64,000 nt of DNA from assembly GCF_019753045.1 (NCBI RefSeq), contig NZ_JAIELN010000001.1, positions 1-64,000 of the forward strand. Direction: 5' to 3'. Under the pieces are notes generated by a model. That model had not been told where the DNA came from, did no database searches, and saw nothing but the letters and a program-made list of their open reading frames with translations. Below are positions 25,601 through 34,354 of this stretch, piece by piece. The DNA is from Hyphomicrobium sp. Lineage in GTDB: Bacteria; Pseudomonadota; Alphaproteobacteria; Rhizobiales; Hyphomicrobiaceae. The translations under genes were made by a program, and so were the position numbers. The first letter of the stretch is position 1. Each line of letters begins with the position of its first letter.

Positions 25601-26344
25601 CTATTTCCCTGCTGTTCCAAGAGCGGCATTCTGCTCGCCGACCCGAGTCAATTCGCCGTCGGTTTTCGGACTGCACTCACTTGAACCTTCCCCTAAGCAG
25701 CTGATCTCCGCGTCGGTTCGAAGTGCGGCAACAAATGGTTGCGACGCGTACCCTCCGTTGGCGAGATCGATGATTTCGAGCCGGATGGCCCCAGGCAATT
25801 TATTCTGCTGGCGCCAGATCGGGGTCCACGCTGCATTCGGCTTGTCCTTTTGGGCATACGAGAACTGATATTTGAACGGGCCCTGCAGCAGCGGCACGCG
25901 ATTTGCGGGGCTCGCCCCCGGAAAGGCTTGCATATTCGTCACGTACGGAGCGCGGGCCCTGACGAGGTCGACCGACTGCCCATTGGTGTCGATCGAGTAG
26001 TCGATGAAATAAGGGCCGGGCACGGTCGGGTAGGGCGGCTCGATCGTTACGAACGAAAGGCGGTTTTGCGTTCCCGTGAAAAGAAACCGCTGCTTTTCGT
26101 TAGATGTCACAATGAGGCGCCGAAGACCGGAAACATCGCGTTGAAAAATATCGAACGCGCGCGCGACCATCTCGATCCGCTCGAGCCGGTTCGCATTGGC
26201 ACTCCAATGTTGGGATAGCGTCCTCAGCGTGGAACTCAGAATCGCCAGGACGGCAGTCAAAATCGTCAAGCTCACGAGCAATTCGATGAGCGTGAAGCCG
26301 CTGTCCCGACGCAGAGATGCCATCGCTGTCGCGCTTCTAACCAT
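25601..26344 (-). CDS. gspJ: Type II secretion minor pseudopilin GspJ
   Basis: About 247 residues. Prepilin motif RRDSG|FTLIELLVSLTIL with the conserved Glu at +5, then a GspJ-type domain (LERIEMVARAFDIFQRDVSGLRRL; LPGAIRLEIID). ATG 26344 overlaps the end of gspI by eight bases, suggesting translational coupling; a TTG at 26356 would add four residues. Substrate of the prepilin peptidase at 33431 and part of the GspHIJK tip complex. The C-terminal ~30 residues after the Cys pair (SCLGEGSSEC) look like a flexible extension. Confidence 0.87.
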   Translation of the reverse strand: MVRSATAMASLRRDSGFTLIELLVSLTILTAVLAILSSTLRTLSQHWSANANRLERIEMVARAFDIFQRDVSGLRRLIVTSNEKQRFLFTGTQNRLSFVTIEPPYPTVPGPYFIDYSIDTNGQSVDLVRARAPYVTNMQAFPGASPANRVPLLQGPFKYQFSYAQKDKPNAAWTPIWRQQNKLPGAIRLEIIDLANGGYASQPFVAALRTDAEISCLGEGSSECSPKTDGELTRVGEQNAALGTAGK

Positions 26345-26783
26345 CGCTGCGCCCAAGTTTCAGTGTGTCGAGCTCGAATTGGCGGCCGCCGGCCCAACTG
26401 ACGACCACACGCACGCGCCGGAGTTTCCAATTGTCGTGCATGGCGATGCTGGCCCAGGAAGCGGTTTCGGGCGCGACATCGATCGTCCAGGCAAATCCGT
26501 TGTCATTTCCGGATTTCGAAACGACTCGGCCGCTCCAGCCTGCGACCGTATCGGCGAGCAGTCCTTGCGCGAAAATTCTTGCGCGCGCGTAGTCGGCCGC
26601 GACACCCGCCGTTCGTAAAGCGCGCGAATGGGCCTCGAACAGGCTGACGAGCCCAATCGACATCACCAACATTGCCGTCAGCGTCTCAAACAATGTAAAG
26701 CCCGCCTCCGGTGCGGCCTGAGGCGTGCTAGTTGAGTGCGCCTGTCGACACGCGGCCCGTGAGCCAGTTGACGCGGATTTCAT
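26337..26783 (-). CDS. gspI: Type II secretion minor pseudopilin GspI
   Basis: 148 residues with an unusually long 28-residue leader before the cleavage site APEAG|FTLFETLTAM (Glu at +5). The rest fits GspI: SLFEAHSRALRTAGVAADYARARIFAQGLLAD, and a C-terminal WKLRRVRVVVSW strand. No other start codon lies in frame before the pilin motif, so ATG 26783, inside the end of gspH (56-base overlap), is the only choice. GspI initiates assembly of the pseudopilus tip with GspJ and GspK. Confidence 0.87.
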   Translation of the reverse strand: MKSASTGSRAACRQAHSTSTPQAAPEAGFTLFETLTAMLVMSIGLVSLFEAHSRALRTAGVAADYARARIFAQGLLADTVAGWSGRVVSKSGNDNGFAWTIDVAPETASWASIAMHDNWKLRRVRVVVSWAGGRQFELDTLKLGRSDG

Positions 26784-27201
26784 AACCCCGCCCTTCCATT
26801 TCCAGATTTATCGTTGCGCCGGTCGAGCTGCCGTTCGGGTAAAAACGAACGCCCGTAACCGTGGGAGAGCGGATCTCGCCGTCGGCGGCCGTCACGTCCA
26901 TTTTCATCGCGCGCGAAAATGAAATCGGCGCGCTGCCATCGCTAAACTCCATCGCGCGCTCTTCGACGTGGATGGTTGCAACCCTCTCGTTGCCAGACGT
27001 CATTGCATTGGCGCGTAGATCGCGAAGGCGCGAGGCCGCGAGCAGCGCGGCCGTCTTGATTTGCGCGCTCCCGGACGGGGAACGATACAAGGTCGCGATC
27101 GCAGCAGCAGTCATGGCGATGATCAGCATCACCGCCAGGACCTCCATCAGCGTAAAGCCGGCGCTGCCGTTTGCGCTTCTCTGCCTATTGCCAGCTCGCA
27201 A
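26728..27201 (-). CDS. gspH: Type II secretion minor pseudopilin GspH
   Basis: 157 residues. Prepilin motif NGSAG|FTLMEVLAVML (Gly15/Phe16, Glu20), then a GspH-type domain ending FYPNGSSTGATINLEMEGR, the usual C-terminal strand of the family. The start is TTG 27201 with AGGAGAGG upstream, overlapping the end of gspG by 17 bases. Expected to join the pseudopilus tip to the GspG shaft. Confidence 0.86.
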   Translation of the reverse strand: MRAGNRQRSANGSAGFTLMEVLAVMLIIAMTAAAIATLYRSPSGSAQIKTAALLAASRLRDLRANAMTSGNERVATIHVEERAMEFSDGSAPISFSRAMKMDVTAADGEIRSPTVTGVRFYPNGSSTGATINLEMEGRGYEIRVNWLTGRVSTGALN

Positions 27202-27670
27202 CGTCCTGATCCTCTCCTTGTCCGCCTTCTTTCTTGTCGGCGCCGAGCGTCAGAATATCGAATGGCCCGTGTTGCCCGGGATAGCGATAGATGTACGGCT
27301 GGCCCCACGGATCGAGGGGCACCTTGTCTTTCTTCAGATACGGGCCGTTCCAGCCCGGTACATCGCCTGGCCGCTGGACGAGTGCGTTCAGTCCTTCGCG
27401 CCCGTCGGGATACCGCCCGGTATCGAGCTTGTAGAGTTCGAGCGATGTGCTCAGGCTTTCGATCTGCACTTTCGCGGATTTCGTCCGCGAGCTGCCGAGA
27501 TAGCCGATGACGCGCGGCGCGACGAGGCTCGCCAGCAGAACGAGGATCACCATCACGACCAGAAGTTCGATCAGCGTGAAGCCGGCCTCGCCGGCGCGCG
27601 CATTATCGGGCGACGCCTTACGACGGCGTTTCAAGTTGCGCAGGTTTCGTATGATTTCTTCGACACTCAT
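27185..27670 (-). CDS. gspG: Type II secretion major pseudopilin GspG
   Basis: 161 residues. Leader of 30 residues ending RAGEAG|FTLIELLVVMVIL (Glu35 at +5), then the strongly conserved GspG body: KVQIESLSTSLELYKLDTGRYP, GLNALVQRPGDVPGWNGPYL and DPWGQPYIYRYPG, which carries the calcium-loop region of major pseudopilins. The tail (LGADKKEGGQGEDQDVASW) is typical. It forms the shaft of the periplasmic pseudopilus. Gap of 18 bases to gspF. Confidence 0.94.
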   Translation of the reverse strand: MSVEEIIRNLRNLKRRRKASPDNARAGEAGFTLIELLVVMVILVLLASLVAPRVIGYLGSSRTKSAKVQIESLSTSLELYKLDTGRYPDGREGLNALVQRPGDVPGWNGPYLKKDKVPLDPWGQPYIYRYPGQHGPFDILTLGADKKEGGQGEDQDVASWQ

Positions 27671-27688
27671 CGATCGTCCGCTTTCTAG

Positions 27689-28900
27689 TTACATGGCCAA
27701 GTCGTTGATGCTGATAACCGCGCTCAAGATTGAGACGATGATGAATGCGATGACGCCGCTGACGACCAAAATGATCATCGGCTCGAAAATCGTGAACGTA
27801 CGCTCGACCGTGCGCTCCAACTTCTCTTCGAAGACCTCGGACATGTGCAGCAGCGACGACGCCAAGTTTCCCGTCTCCTCACCGACGCGGAGCATGTTGA
27901 TCAGAACCGGCGGGAACAGCCCCGACTGCGATAGCGGTTCGAGAAAGCTGCGGCCCTTGCGCAGCGCGTCGTAGGATTGATCCACCGCCTCGGCGGCGAG
28001 CTTATTGCCGATGACGCCCCCCACGAGCTTCATGGCCGCCGGAAGATCGACGCCGTTTTCGAGCAGCATGCCGAGCGTGCGGCAGAAGCGGATCGTCAAA
28101 TTCATTTGCAGAACGGTGCCGATGAGCGGAAGGCGCATCAGCAGCGTCTGGACGCTACCGCGGATCTTCGGCCACGCAACAAGCGCAACAATCACCACGC
28201 CGCCGATGCCTGCGAGCAAATATTCCCAGTTCGCGAGAAGCCAGTCCGAGGCGCCGATCACAAAGCGCGCCTGCTCGGGAATTTCGGTGCCGGCGTTGCC
28301 GATCATGTCCTTGAAGCGCGGGACGACGAACGTCAGCATGATGGTCACGGCGGCGATCGCCATGACGATCAGCAGGCATGGATAGAGCACTTCAGAGATG
28401 GCCATGCTTTTGAGCTTTTGGGCCTTCTCGCGGCCGTGCGCTATGCGTTCGAGAACCGTCTCCAGCGTGCCGCTCGCCTCAGCCACGCGCACCATTCGGG
28501 AGTAAATCGGCGGGAACGCCTCGCCTTGCATCTCCAAAGCTTCGCACAGGCTTTTGCCGCTGCTGACGGCGTCGCCGACGCGGCCGACCAGTCGCCCCAG
28601 CGCTTTCGAGCCGGCGTCGCGTTCGAGGAATCCCAACGCCTGATCGAGCGGCAATCCCGCCTTGAGGAGCATCGCCAGCTCGCGTGTAAAGTGCGTGATT
28701 TGACGGGACGATGGCAGCCCAGAGAAGATCGACGAAGCCGCGCGCGCCTTGCCGCCCGTCGCCTGAGCGAGTTCTTTCACCTCGATCGGAAAATGGCCGA
28801 GCTGATGCAGGTCCTCAAGGACCGTCGCGCGACTGACAGCTTCCATCTCACCCGACAAGCTGACGCCCGTGCGGCTGAGCGCTTTATAGCGGTAGAGCAT
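27689..28900 (-). CDS. gspF: Type II secretion inner-membrane platform protein GspF
   Basis: 403 residues read from ATG 28900 (MLYRYKALSRTGVSLSGEM), the usual N-terminus of the family. It has two related cytoplasmic GspF domains (FTRELAMLLKAGLPLDQAL near 70-90 and FCRTLGMLLENGVDLPAAM near 270-290) and three membrane spans (about 160-185, 215-240 and the C-terminal end, IILVVSGVIAFIIVSILSAV). The reading frame extends to a TTG at 28933, but the strong ribosome binding site of the region (GGAGGAAG) is aligned with a different frame, the short leader frame at 28903-28956 that ends two bases before this ATG. Confidence 0.92.
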   Translation of the reverse strand: MLYRYKALSRTGVSLSGEMEAVSRATVLEDLHQLGHFPIEVKELAQATGGKARAASSIFSGLPSSRQITHFTRELAMLLKAGLPLDQALGFLERDAGSKALGRLVGRVGDAVSSGKSLCEALEMQGEAFPPIYSRMVRVAEASGTLETVLERIAHGREKAQKLKSMAISEVLYPCLLIVMAIAAVTIMLTFVVPRFKDMIGNAGTEIPEQARFVIGASDWLLANWEYLLAGIGGVVIVALVAWPKIRGSVQTLLMRLPLIGTVLQMNLTIRFCRTLGMLLENGVDLPAAMKLVGGVIGNKLAAEAVDQSYDALRKGRSFLEPLSQSGLFPPVLINMLRVGEETGNLASSLLHMSEVFEEKLERTVERTFTIFEPMIILVVSGVIAFIIVSILSAVISINDLAM

Positions 28901-28902
28901 CG

Positions 28903-28956
28903 TCAGGCGATCCGAATAGAATCGCCGGGCCAATGCGCGCTCACGTGCGCCTTCAT
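28903..28956 (-). CDS. Possible 17-codon leader peptide coupled to gspF
   Basis: Frame MKAHVSAHWPGDSIRIA starting at ATG 28956, four bases after GGAGGAAG, the best ribosome binding site between gspE and gspF. Its TGA stop lies two bases before the gspF ATG (TGACGATG), an arrangement that fits translational coupling. No similarity known. The alternative is that this site serves a longer gspF frame broken by a sequencing error; against that, GspF at 28900 already has a family-typical N-terminus. Confidence 0.4.
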   Translation of the reverse strand: MKAHVSAHWPGDSIRIA

Positions 28957-29009
28957 GATACTTCCTCCCAGTCTTCTTTTTTGTGTGACGGCGCTTTTTC
29001 TAAGCGCCT

Positions 29010-30674
29010 TTAAATGTCGAGCGCGACGCGGCGGACCTCCTCTTGCGTAGTGATGCCGACTCGGCATTTCGCAAGGCCGTCCATAATCATCGTCGTCATG
29101 CCGTTGCGACGGGCGGCCGCCTCGATGTCCGCCGTTCTCGCGTTGGGCTGTATCAGATGGCGAATTTCGTCATCGACGGTCATGACTTCCGCGATCACGA
29201 TACGTCCGCTGTAGCCGGTGCCGAAGCAGCGTTCGCATCCGACGGCGCGCCAATGGCCTTCGCCTTCGATTGCCCGCCGTTGCTCAACGGTGCCGAGTGT
29301 CAGCTCCTCGTCCGAGGGTTGCTTGCAGTGCTGACAGAGCACTCGAACCAGCCGCTGGCCGACGACGCACCTTAGCGAGGACGCGAGGAGAAACGCGTCG
29401 ATCCCCATGTCGAGCAATCGCGGAATGGCGCCAGCGGCGGTGTTGGTGTGCAGCGTCGAAAGGACGAGATGGCCCGTCAACGCCGCGTGAATGGAGATGC
29501 TGGCGGTTTCGCCGTCGCGCATTTCGCCGACCATCAAAACGTCAGGGTCGTGCCGGAGGAACGAACGCAACGCGTCGGCGAAGGTGAGGCCGATCGCCGG
29601 TTTGGCTTGGGTCTGGTTGACGCCGTCGAGCTCGTACTCGATCGGATCTTCAATCGTCAGAATTTTCCGGTGTGTCTGATTGAGCAGCGAAAGCGCGGTC
29701 GCAAGCGTCGTCGTTTTGCCCGAACCGGTCGGCCCCGTCACCAGCATCAAGCCGTAGGGCGCCGAGAGATGGCTGCGGATTTCCCGCTCGTCACGCGCGC
29801 CGAAGCCGAGCGGAGCAAAGTCGAGCATCCGCCTGACGTTATCGAGCAGGCGAATAGCGACCGCCTCGCCGTGGATCGTCGGAATGGTGGCGATGCGCAG
29901 ATCGAGGCGATGCTCGTTGATCCGGATGCGTGAGCGGCCATCCTGGGGCAGGCGGCGTTCGGCGATATTCAGCCCCGACAGAATCTTAACGCGCGAAACG
30001 ACAGCCTTGGCCATCTGCGCGGGCGGCGGAGCGACGTCGCGGAGCATGCCATCGACGCGCATGCGAATTGCCACGCGTCCGTCGAACGGCTCGATGTGAA
30101 TGTCAGTCGCCCGGGCATGCACGGCGTGCTGAATCATCTGGTTAACGAAGCGCACGACCGGCGCGCCGAGCGCCATATCGCGCAGGTGCTCGACGTCGTC
30201 GGCGCCTGGTGCGGCCTTCGCTGTGTCCTGCCACATCGCGGAACTGCCGCGTTCGCGCACTGTGCGCTCGATCGCCGACAGGATGTCTTCAGAGGAGGCA
30301 ACGCGCGGGAGGATTTCGCGCTGAAGTGCAATGCGAACTGCGTTTATTGCCTGAACATCCGATGGATCTTCCATCGCGAGAAGCACGCCGTCGTCGACTT
30401 CGCCGAACGGAAACACCTTGTTTTCGCGCAAAAACGCGTAGGAAATGTTCACTTGCGGCGGCTGAAATTTTTGCCAGTCGGTCTCTTCGACTTTCGGGAC
30501 CTTATGAAAATCTGCGACGGCGCGCACGAGCGCTTGGGACTGAACACCCGATGCCTTTCGCAACGCGGAGAATATGGAAGCACCCGTCTCCTGGCGGAAC
30601 TTCCCGACGCTATCGAGATCGCTTTGCGAAACGATACGCTCGCTGAGCAGGTACTCTTCGAAACTACCACTCAT
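29010..30674 (-). CDS. gspE: Type II secretion ATPase GspE
   Basis: 554 residues; cytoplasmic hexameric ATPase that drives pseudopilus growth. The N-terminal N1E/N2E domains (about 1-150, GVQSQALVRAVADFHKVP, AFLRENKVFPF) are followed by the ATPase core: RATDIHIEPFDGRVAIR, Walker A GPTGSGKTTT, Asp box TIEDPIEYELDGVNQTQ, Walker B DPDVLMVGEMRDGET and the His box ALTGHLVLSTLHTN. The zinc-binding pairs CQHC and CERC characteristic of GspE are present near residues 445-485. First gene of the minus-strand gsp operon, divergent from gspD across a 419-base gap. Confidence 0.96.
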   Translation of the reverse strand: MSGSFEEYLLSERIVSQSDLDSVGKFRQETGASIFSALRKASGVQSQALVRAVADFHKVPKVEETDWQKFQPPQVNISYAFLRENKVFPFGEVDDGVLLAMEDPSDVQAINAVRIALQREILPRVASSEDILSAIERTVRERGSSAMWQDTAKAAPGADDVEHLRDMALGAPVVRFVNQMIQHAVHARATDIHIEPFDGRVAIRMRVDGMLRDVAPPPAQMAKAVVSRVKILSGLNIAERRLPQDGRSRIRINEHRLDLRIATIPTIHGEAVAIRLLDNVRRMLDFAPLGFGARDEREIRSHLSAPYGLMLVTGPTGSGKTTTLATALSLLNQTHRKILTIEDPIEYELDGVNQTQAKPAIGLTFADALRSFLRHDPDVLMVGEMRDGETASISIHAALTGHLVLSTLHTNTAAGAIPRLLDMGIDAFLLASSLRCVVGQRLVRVLCQHCKQPSDEELTLGTVEQRRAIEGEGHWRAVGCERCFGTGYSGRIVIAEVMTVDDEIRHLIQPNARTADIEAAARRNGMTTMIMDGLAKCRVGITTQEEVRRVALDI

Positions 30675-31093
30675 AACGCTGCCCCATCCCCCAGTCTTAT
30701 GCGCTTAATGGTGCCGGGGAACTTCGAAGCGTATCAACAAAGTGGAGGCCTATAAATCCCCATTTTCCCTTAGGCGGCTCAGCCCTATGCGGATTTTTAG
30801 CAGGGAGATCAACCATTACGGTGAATGACATGCAGCGAGTGCACTGACGTCCAATTCAGTTCACTCACAGCATGTTTTTAATGGGATGTCGCGGAGCACA
30901 AGTTACGCCACAGCAACAGACGTAGATCCAACAACGTGAGCTCAGTCGAAATTTTCTTGCGGATTACGTCATCAGACTATTGCGTGGGGGTACAGCGGGA
31001 AATGAAGGCGACAGCACAGGGGACTCTGTTGGGAGTCATGTCGCGAAGTCCAAACAAAATATTGTGGCGTAGGACTTCAAGAGGAAGCCGTTT
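30675..31093. other. Divergent promoter region between gspE and gspD
   Basis: 419 AT-richer bases between the minus-strand gsp operon and gspD; promoters for both must lie here. I see no confident -35/-10 pair, no strong hairpin and no known RNA motif. A 35-codon frame from ATG 31002 runs out of frame into the gspD start and has only a weak ribosome binding site, so it is not called. Confidence 0.5.
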
Positions 31094-33406
31094 ATGGGTC
31101 GCTGGTTGAGTCTGGCCGTAAGTTTTTTTGCGTCGGTTAGTTTCTCGGGGTGTTCTTCGCTCGAAAAGCCCCTCATTGAGCCGCCCGATGAGATGGCAAA
31201 ACTTTCAAATGCGAGTCTTGCCCCCGCGAGGCCCGTAGACCGGCCGCAATATAACTCGATCGGTAGTGCGCAGGCGCTGTCCGAGAAATTCCCCGGCGAT
31301 AATCGCGTTACCTCCCAGGCGACGCGGCAAATGAATGCGGGCGTGAGTCAAAGCGGTTCGGGCTATGAGCTGAATTTCAACGATACGGAACTCTCCGATT
31401 TCGTAAAAGTCGTTCTGAAAGACACGCTCGGTATGACGTATGTCTTCGATTCACACGTCGAAGGTCGCGTCACGCTATCGACCGGCGGACCGGTGTCGCG
31501 GACCCAGCTCATCTCGATCTTGGAGAGCGTGCTCGCGACCTACAAAGCGGCCCTTCTTATTGAAAACAACGTCTATCGCGTGGTTCCGGAAGCTGACGCA
31601 CGCCAGCAAGGCATCTCTGCATTCGACTACGTCAAGGAAAGCCGCGAGGTCGGCGCCGGTTACGGCGTTTCGATCTTCCCGCTGCGGTACGTCTCGACGG
31701 ATGCGATCATGCGCATGCTCGACGGGCTGCTGGTCAAGCAGGAGGATCTGCGCGCAAGCGTTTACAACAACCTTCTCTTCGTTCGCGGTTCCAACCAGGC
31801 ACGGCAGTCTGTCATCGACATCATTTCGATGTTCGACGTCGATTGGATGAAGGGGCAGTCGGCGGGGCTCTTCAAGCTCAACAACGCGGCGCCTGATGAC
31901 GTCATCCGGGAACTGGCGCAAGTTTTCCAGACGGAGCGGCAAGGCCGGGGCCTCGTCAAGTTTCAGCCGATCGCGCGCCTGAATGCCATCCTGGTGCTCG
32001 CGCCGAAATCGCAATCGATCGACAAGGCGGCGGAATGGATTTCGCGGCTCGACCACGGCGGCGCCGACGACAACAATTTCTACGTCTATCGAGTTGAAAA
32101 CGGTCGGGCGAAAGATCTGGCGCAACTCTTGACGGCGGCGTTTTCCGGATCGAGCGGCTCCCTTCGCGGCGCGGAAGAGAAAGAAGTTGCACCCACTTCC
32201 GGAGCTTCGCGGATGGGTTCCGGCGGGGGCACAGGAAGTAGCTTTGGAAGCAGCTTCGGCAGCAGCATCGGCGGCAACAGCTCTGCCGGCACAGGGTCAG
32301 GCCTTGCTGGCGGCGATACGCCGGGCAGTTCCGGCAGCAGCAGCGGGCCGTTGAAGAGCGCGCCCCCCATTGCCGCTACGGATGACACCTCCACAGATGA
32401 CAGCTCGGCTTCGTCGGGTGGCTCTTCCTCCTCGTCCGATCAGGTGCGGATCACTCCGGATGAGCGTAACAACAAGCTGCTGATCAAGGCATCCGAACGC
32501 AACTACCGGAAGATCCTCCAGATCCTCCGGCGCATCGATCAACCGCCGTTGCAGGTGCTCATCAATGCGACGCTCGCCGAGGTGACGCTCAACGACAATT
32601 TGGCTTACGGCGTACAGTTCTATCTGCAGAAAAACCACGGCAAGGCCGGCGCGATCGGGTTCAGCACTGCCGACGCACTCGCGATCGCGCCAGTGACGCC
32701 CGGTCTCAATCTCATTGCGGGAGCCGTTGGATCAGATCCCCGCGTGATCCTCGATGCGCTGGCGCAGGAGACCGCCGTCCGGGTCGTTTCATCGCCATCG
32801 GTCGTCGTGCTTCACAATCAGCCCGCAACATTGGAAGTCGGCGACGAGGTTCCGATCACTACACGTCAGGCGCAGAGCGTGATCAATCCGGACTCGCCCA
32901 CCGTCAACGAGATCGAGTTCAAGAATACTGGCGTCATCCTGAATGTAACGCCGCGCATCAACAGCAACGGTCTCGTGACGATGGAGATTCAGCAGGAAGT
33001 GAGCGCGGTTCAGAACCCTGCGGGCCAGAGCTCATCTTCATCGACGACGCTGACACCAACGATATCGCAGCGGCGCGTGACGAGCACGATTGCCGTCCAG
33101 AGCGGCCAGATGGTGGTTCTCGGCGGCCTCATTCGCGAGGAAGTGAACCGATCGAAATCCAGCATTCCCGTGCTCAATAAGATCCCCTACATCGGCGACG
33201 TTCTTGGCGGGGATACCAACAACACCAAGGTGAGAACTGAGCTCATCGTCTTTATTCGGCCGACGGTCATTCATGATCCGGAAGATGCGAGCAATGCCGC
33301 GGAAGCTCTGCGTGCCGGCATGCAATCGCTTGCGCCAAGGCCAACGGCCTGGGATGTCAACGCTCAAGATAAGGGAGCGGGAGGCCGGGCGTCGGTGATA
33401 AAGTGA
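31094..33406 (+). CDS. gspD: Type II secretion outer-membrane secretin GspD (lipoprotein form)
   Basis: 770 residues. The N-terminus is a lipoprotein signal (hydrophobic core then SFSGC, lipidated Cys20), so targeting may not need a separate pilotin; none is seen here. An N0/STN-type domain (about 95-170, LNFNDTELSDFVKVVLKD) and N1-N3 repeats follow (PLRYVSTDAIMRML; FKLNNAAPDDVIRELAQVF; FYVYRVENGRAKDLAQLL), interrupted near 360-450 by a long Ser/Gly-rich linker. The secretin core comes last (VLINATLAEVTLNDNLAYGVQF; EVGDEVPITT; IALQSG-like IAVQSGQMVVLGGLI; IPYIGDVLGG). AGAGGAAG precedes the ATG. Transcribed away from the other gsp genes. Confidence 0.95.
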   Translation: MGRWLSLAVSFFASVSFSGCSSLEKPLIEPPDEMAKLSNASLAPARPVDRPQYNSIGSAQALSEKFPGDNRVTSQATRQMNAGVSQSGSGYELNFNDTELSDFVKVVLKDTLGMTYVFDSHVEGRVTLSTGGPVSRTQLISILESVLATYKAALLIENNVYRVVPEADARQQGISAFDYVKESREVGAGYGVSIFPLRYVSTDAIMRMLDGLLVKQEDLRASVYNNLLFVRGSNQARQSVIDIISMFDVDWMKGQSAGLFKLNNAAPDDVIRELAQVFQTERQGRGLVKFQPIARLNAILVLAPKSQSIDKAAEWISRLDHGGADDNNFYVYRVENGRAKDLAQLLTAAFSGSSGSLRGAEEKEVAPTSGASRMGSGGGTGSSFGSSFGSSIGGNSSAGTGSGLAGGDTPGSSGSSSGPLKSAPPIAATDDTSTDDSSASSGGSSSSSDQVRITPDERNNKLLIKASERNYRKILQILRRIDQPPLQVLINATLAEVTLNDNLAYGVQFYLQKNHGKAGAIGFSTADALAIAPVTPGLNLIAGAVGSDPRVILDALAQETAVRVVSSPSVVVLHNQPATLEVGDEVPITTRQAQSVINPDSPTVNEIEFKNTGVILNVTPRINSNGLVTMEIQQEVSAVQNPAGQSSSSSTTLTPTISQRRVTSTIAVQSGQMVVLGGLIREEVNRSKSSIPVLNKIPYIGDVLGGDTNNTKVRTELIVFIRPTVIHDPEDASNAAEALRAGMQSLAPRPTAWDVNAQDKGAGGRASVIK

Positions 33407-33430
33407 GAGGCGCTTTATTCCAAAACACGA

Positions 33431-34018
33431 TTACCAAACCGTAAGTTGGGCGAGTTCCGTTCGCGCGGCCAACGCGTTGACGCACCAGATCACCCAGATC
33501 GCCGGTCCGAAGAAGACGCCGAATGGCAACGCAGACGTAGACGTGACCGAAGTTTTGCCGCGAACGTGCACAAGCGCCACGAAGAAGATCGCCGTCACAC
33601 AGGCCAGAAGCAAGGCATTGCTCATGCCTTGAAGCCCCGTCCAGGCTCCCGCAACCGCTGCGAGCTTGACGTCTCCGAGTCCAAGCCCTTCGCGCTTGCG
33701 CCAAACGTAGTAGGCGTACCGAACGGCATACAAAAGAGCGCCTCCGGCAATTGCCGCGATGAAGTGTTCGAGCACCAGCGTCGGGCTGGCCTCGATGTCA
33801 TCCAAGAGCCAGACGACGATGAGACCGGCTGGAATCATCGGTAACGATAGAACGTCAGGAATGATGAAGTTCTCGGCATCGTAAGCGGCGATGGCGATCA
33901 TCACCCAGCCGAGGATGCAGGAGACGATTGCGCGCTGTGGCTCGAAAAGAGCGAATGACATCAATGCGACGCCGGCAGCCGCGGCGATGGCGATTAAGTT
34001 TGTGCTCGGAGACTTCAT
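33431..34018 (-). CDS. gspO: Prepilin peptidase GspO/PilD, peptidase domain only
   Basis: 195 residues with six or so hydrophobic helices. The two catalytic aspartates of the A24 family are present: Asp47 (AIAAYDAENFIIPD) and Asp116 in the GLGLGDVKL motif. The N-terminal domain of classical PilD, with its N-methyltransferase activity and cysteine motif, is missing, as in CpaA/TadV-type enzymes. It should cleave the leaders of GspG-K at the conserved Gly-Phe bond; whether the new N-terminus is methylated is open. Converges on gspD with a 24-base gap. Confidence 0.9.
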   Translation of the reverse strand: MKSPSTNLIAIAAAAGVALMSFALFEPQRAIVSCILGWVMIAIAAYDAENFIIPDVLSLPMIPAGLIVVWLLDDIEASPTLVLEHFIAAIAGGALLYAVRYAYYVWRKREGLGLGDVKLAAVAGAWTGLQGMSNALLLACVTAIFFVALVHVRGKTSVTSTSALPFGVFFGPAIWVIWCVNALAARTELAQLTVW

Positions 34019-34354
34019 TTCATCCGGATCGGCAACTGTCTTTCCCTACCAACCAACCCTGATGGATCGATATCTTTACCTTATCGAGAACGCGAACTCC
34101 GCACTCATACCCATCCGGGCTGGCAAAAGCGAGAGATGAACTTTTGTGCACCCGCTCGTAAGAAATGTTCCCTCAGCGCCAAGCGCGCGCCCCATGAGCG
34201 CTCTATACAGCGCTCCGGAAACGGTCGTACAAAATATATTCTTCACGACTTTCAGTACTCTAGAAGCAAACAAATTACACCCGGCGCGCGTTCGATGAAC
34301 TGTGAAGCGGGCACTCATCGAAACGGCGTAGAACCGTAGGTGGGAGGAAACGAA
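34019..34354. other. Divergent promoter region between gspO and AraC paralogue 2
   Basis: 336 bases, AT-richer, without a credible gene. It must contain the promoters of gspO (leftward) and of the regulator pair (rightward). The ribosome binding site GGGAGGAA of the regulator lies at the right end. No hairpin or repeat stands out. Confidence 0.5.

Noticed and set aside
31002-31109. 35-codon frame overlapping the gspD start
   Set aside because: Weak ribosome binding site, no similarity, and gspD has its own good site; no evidence for translation.
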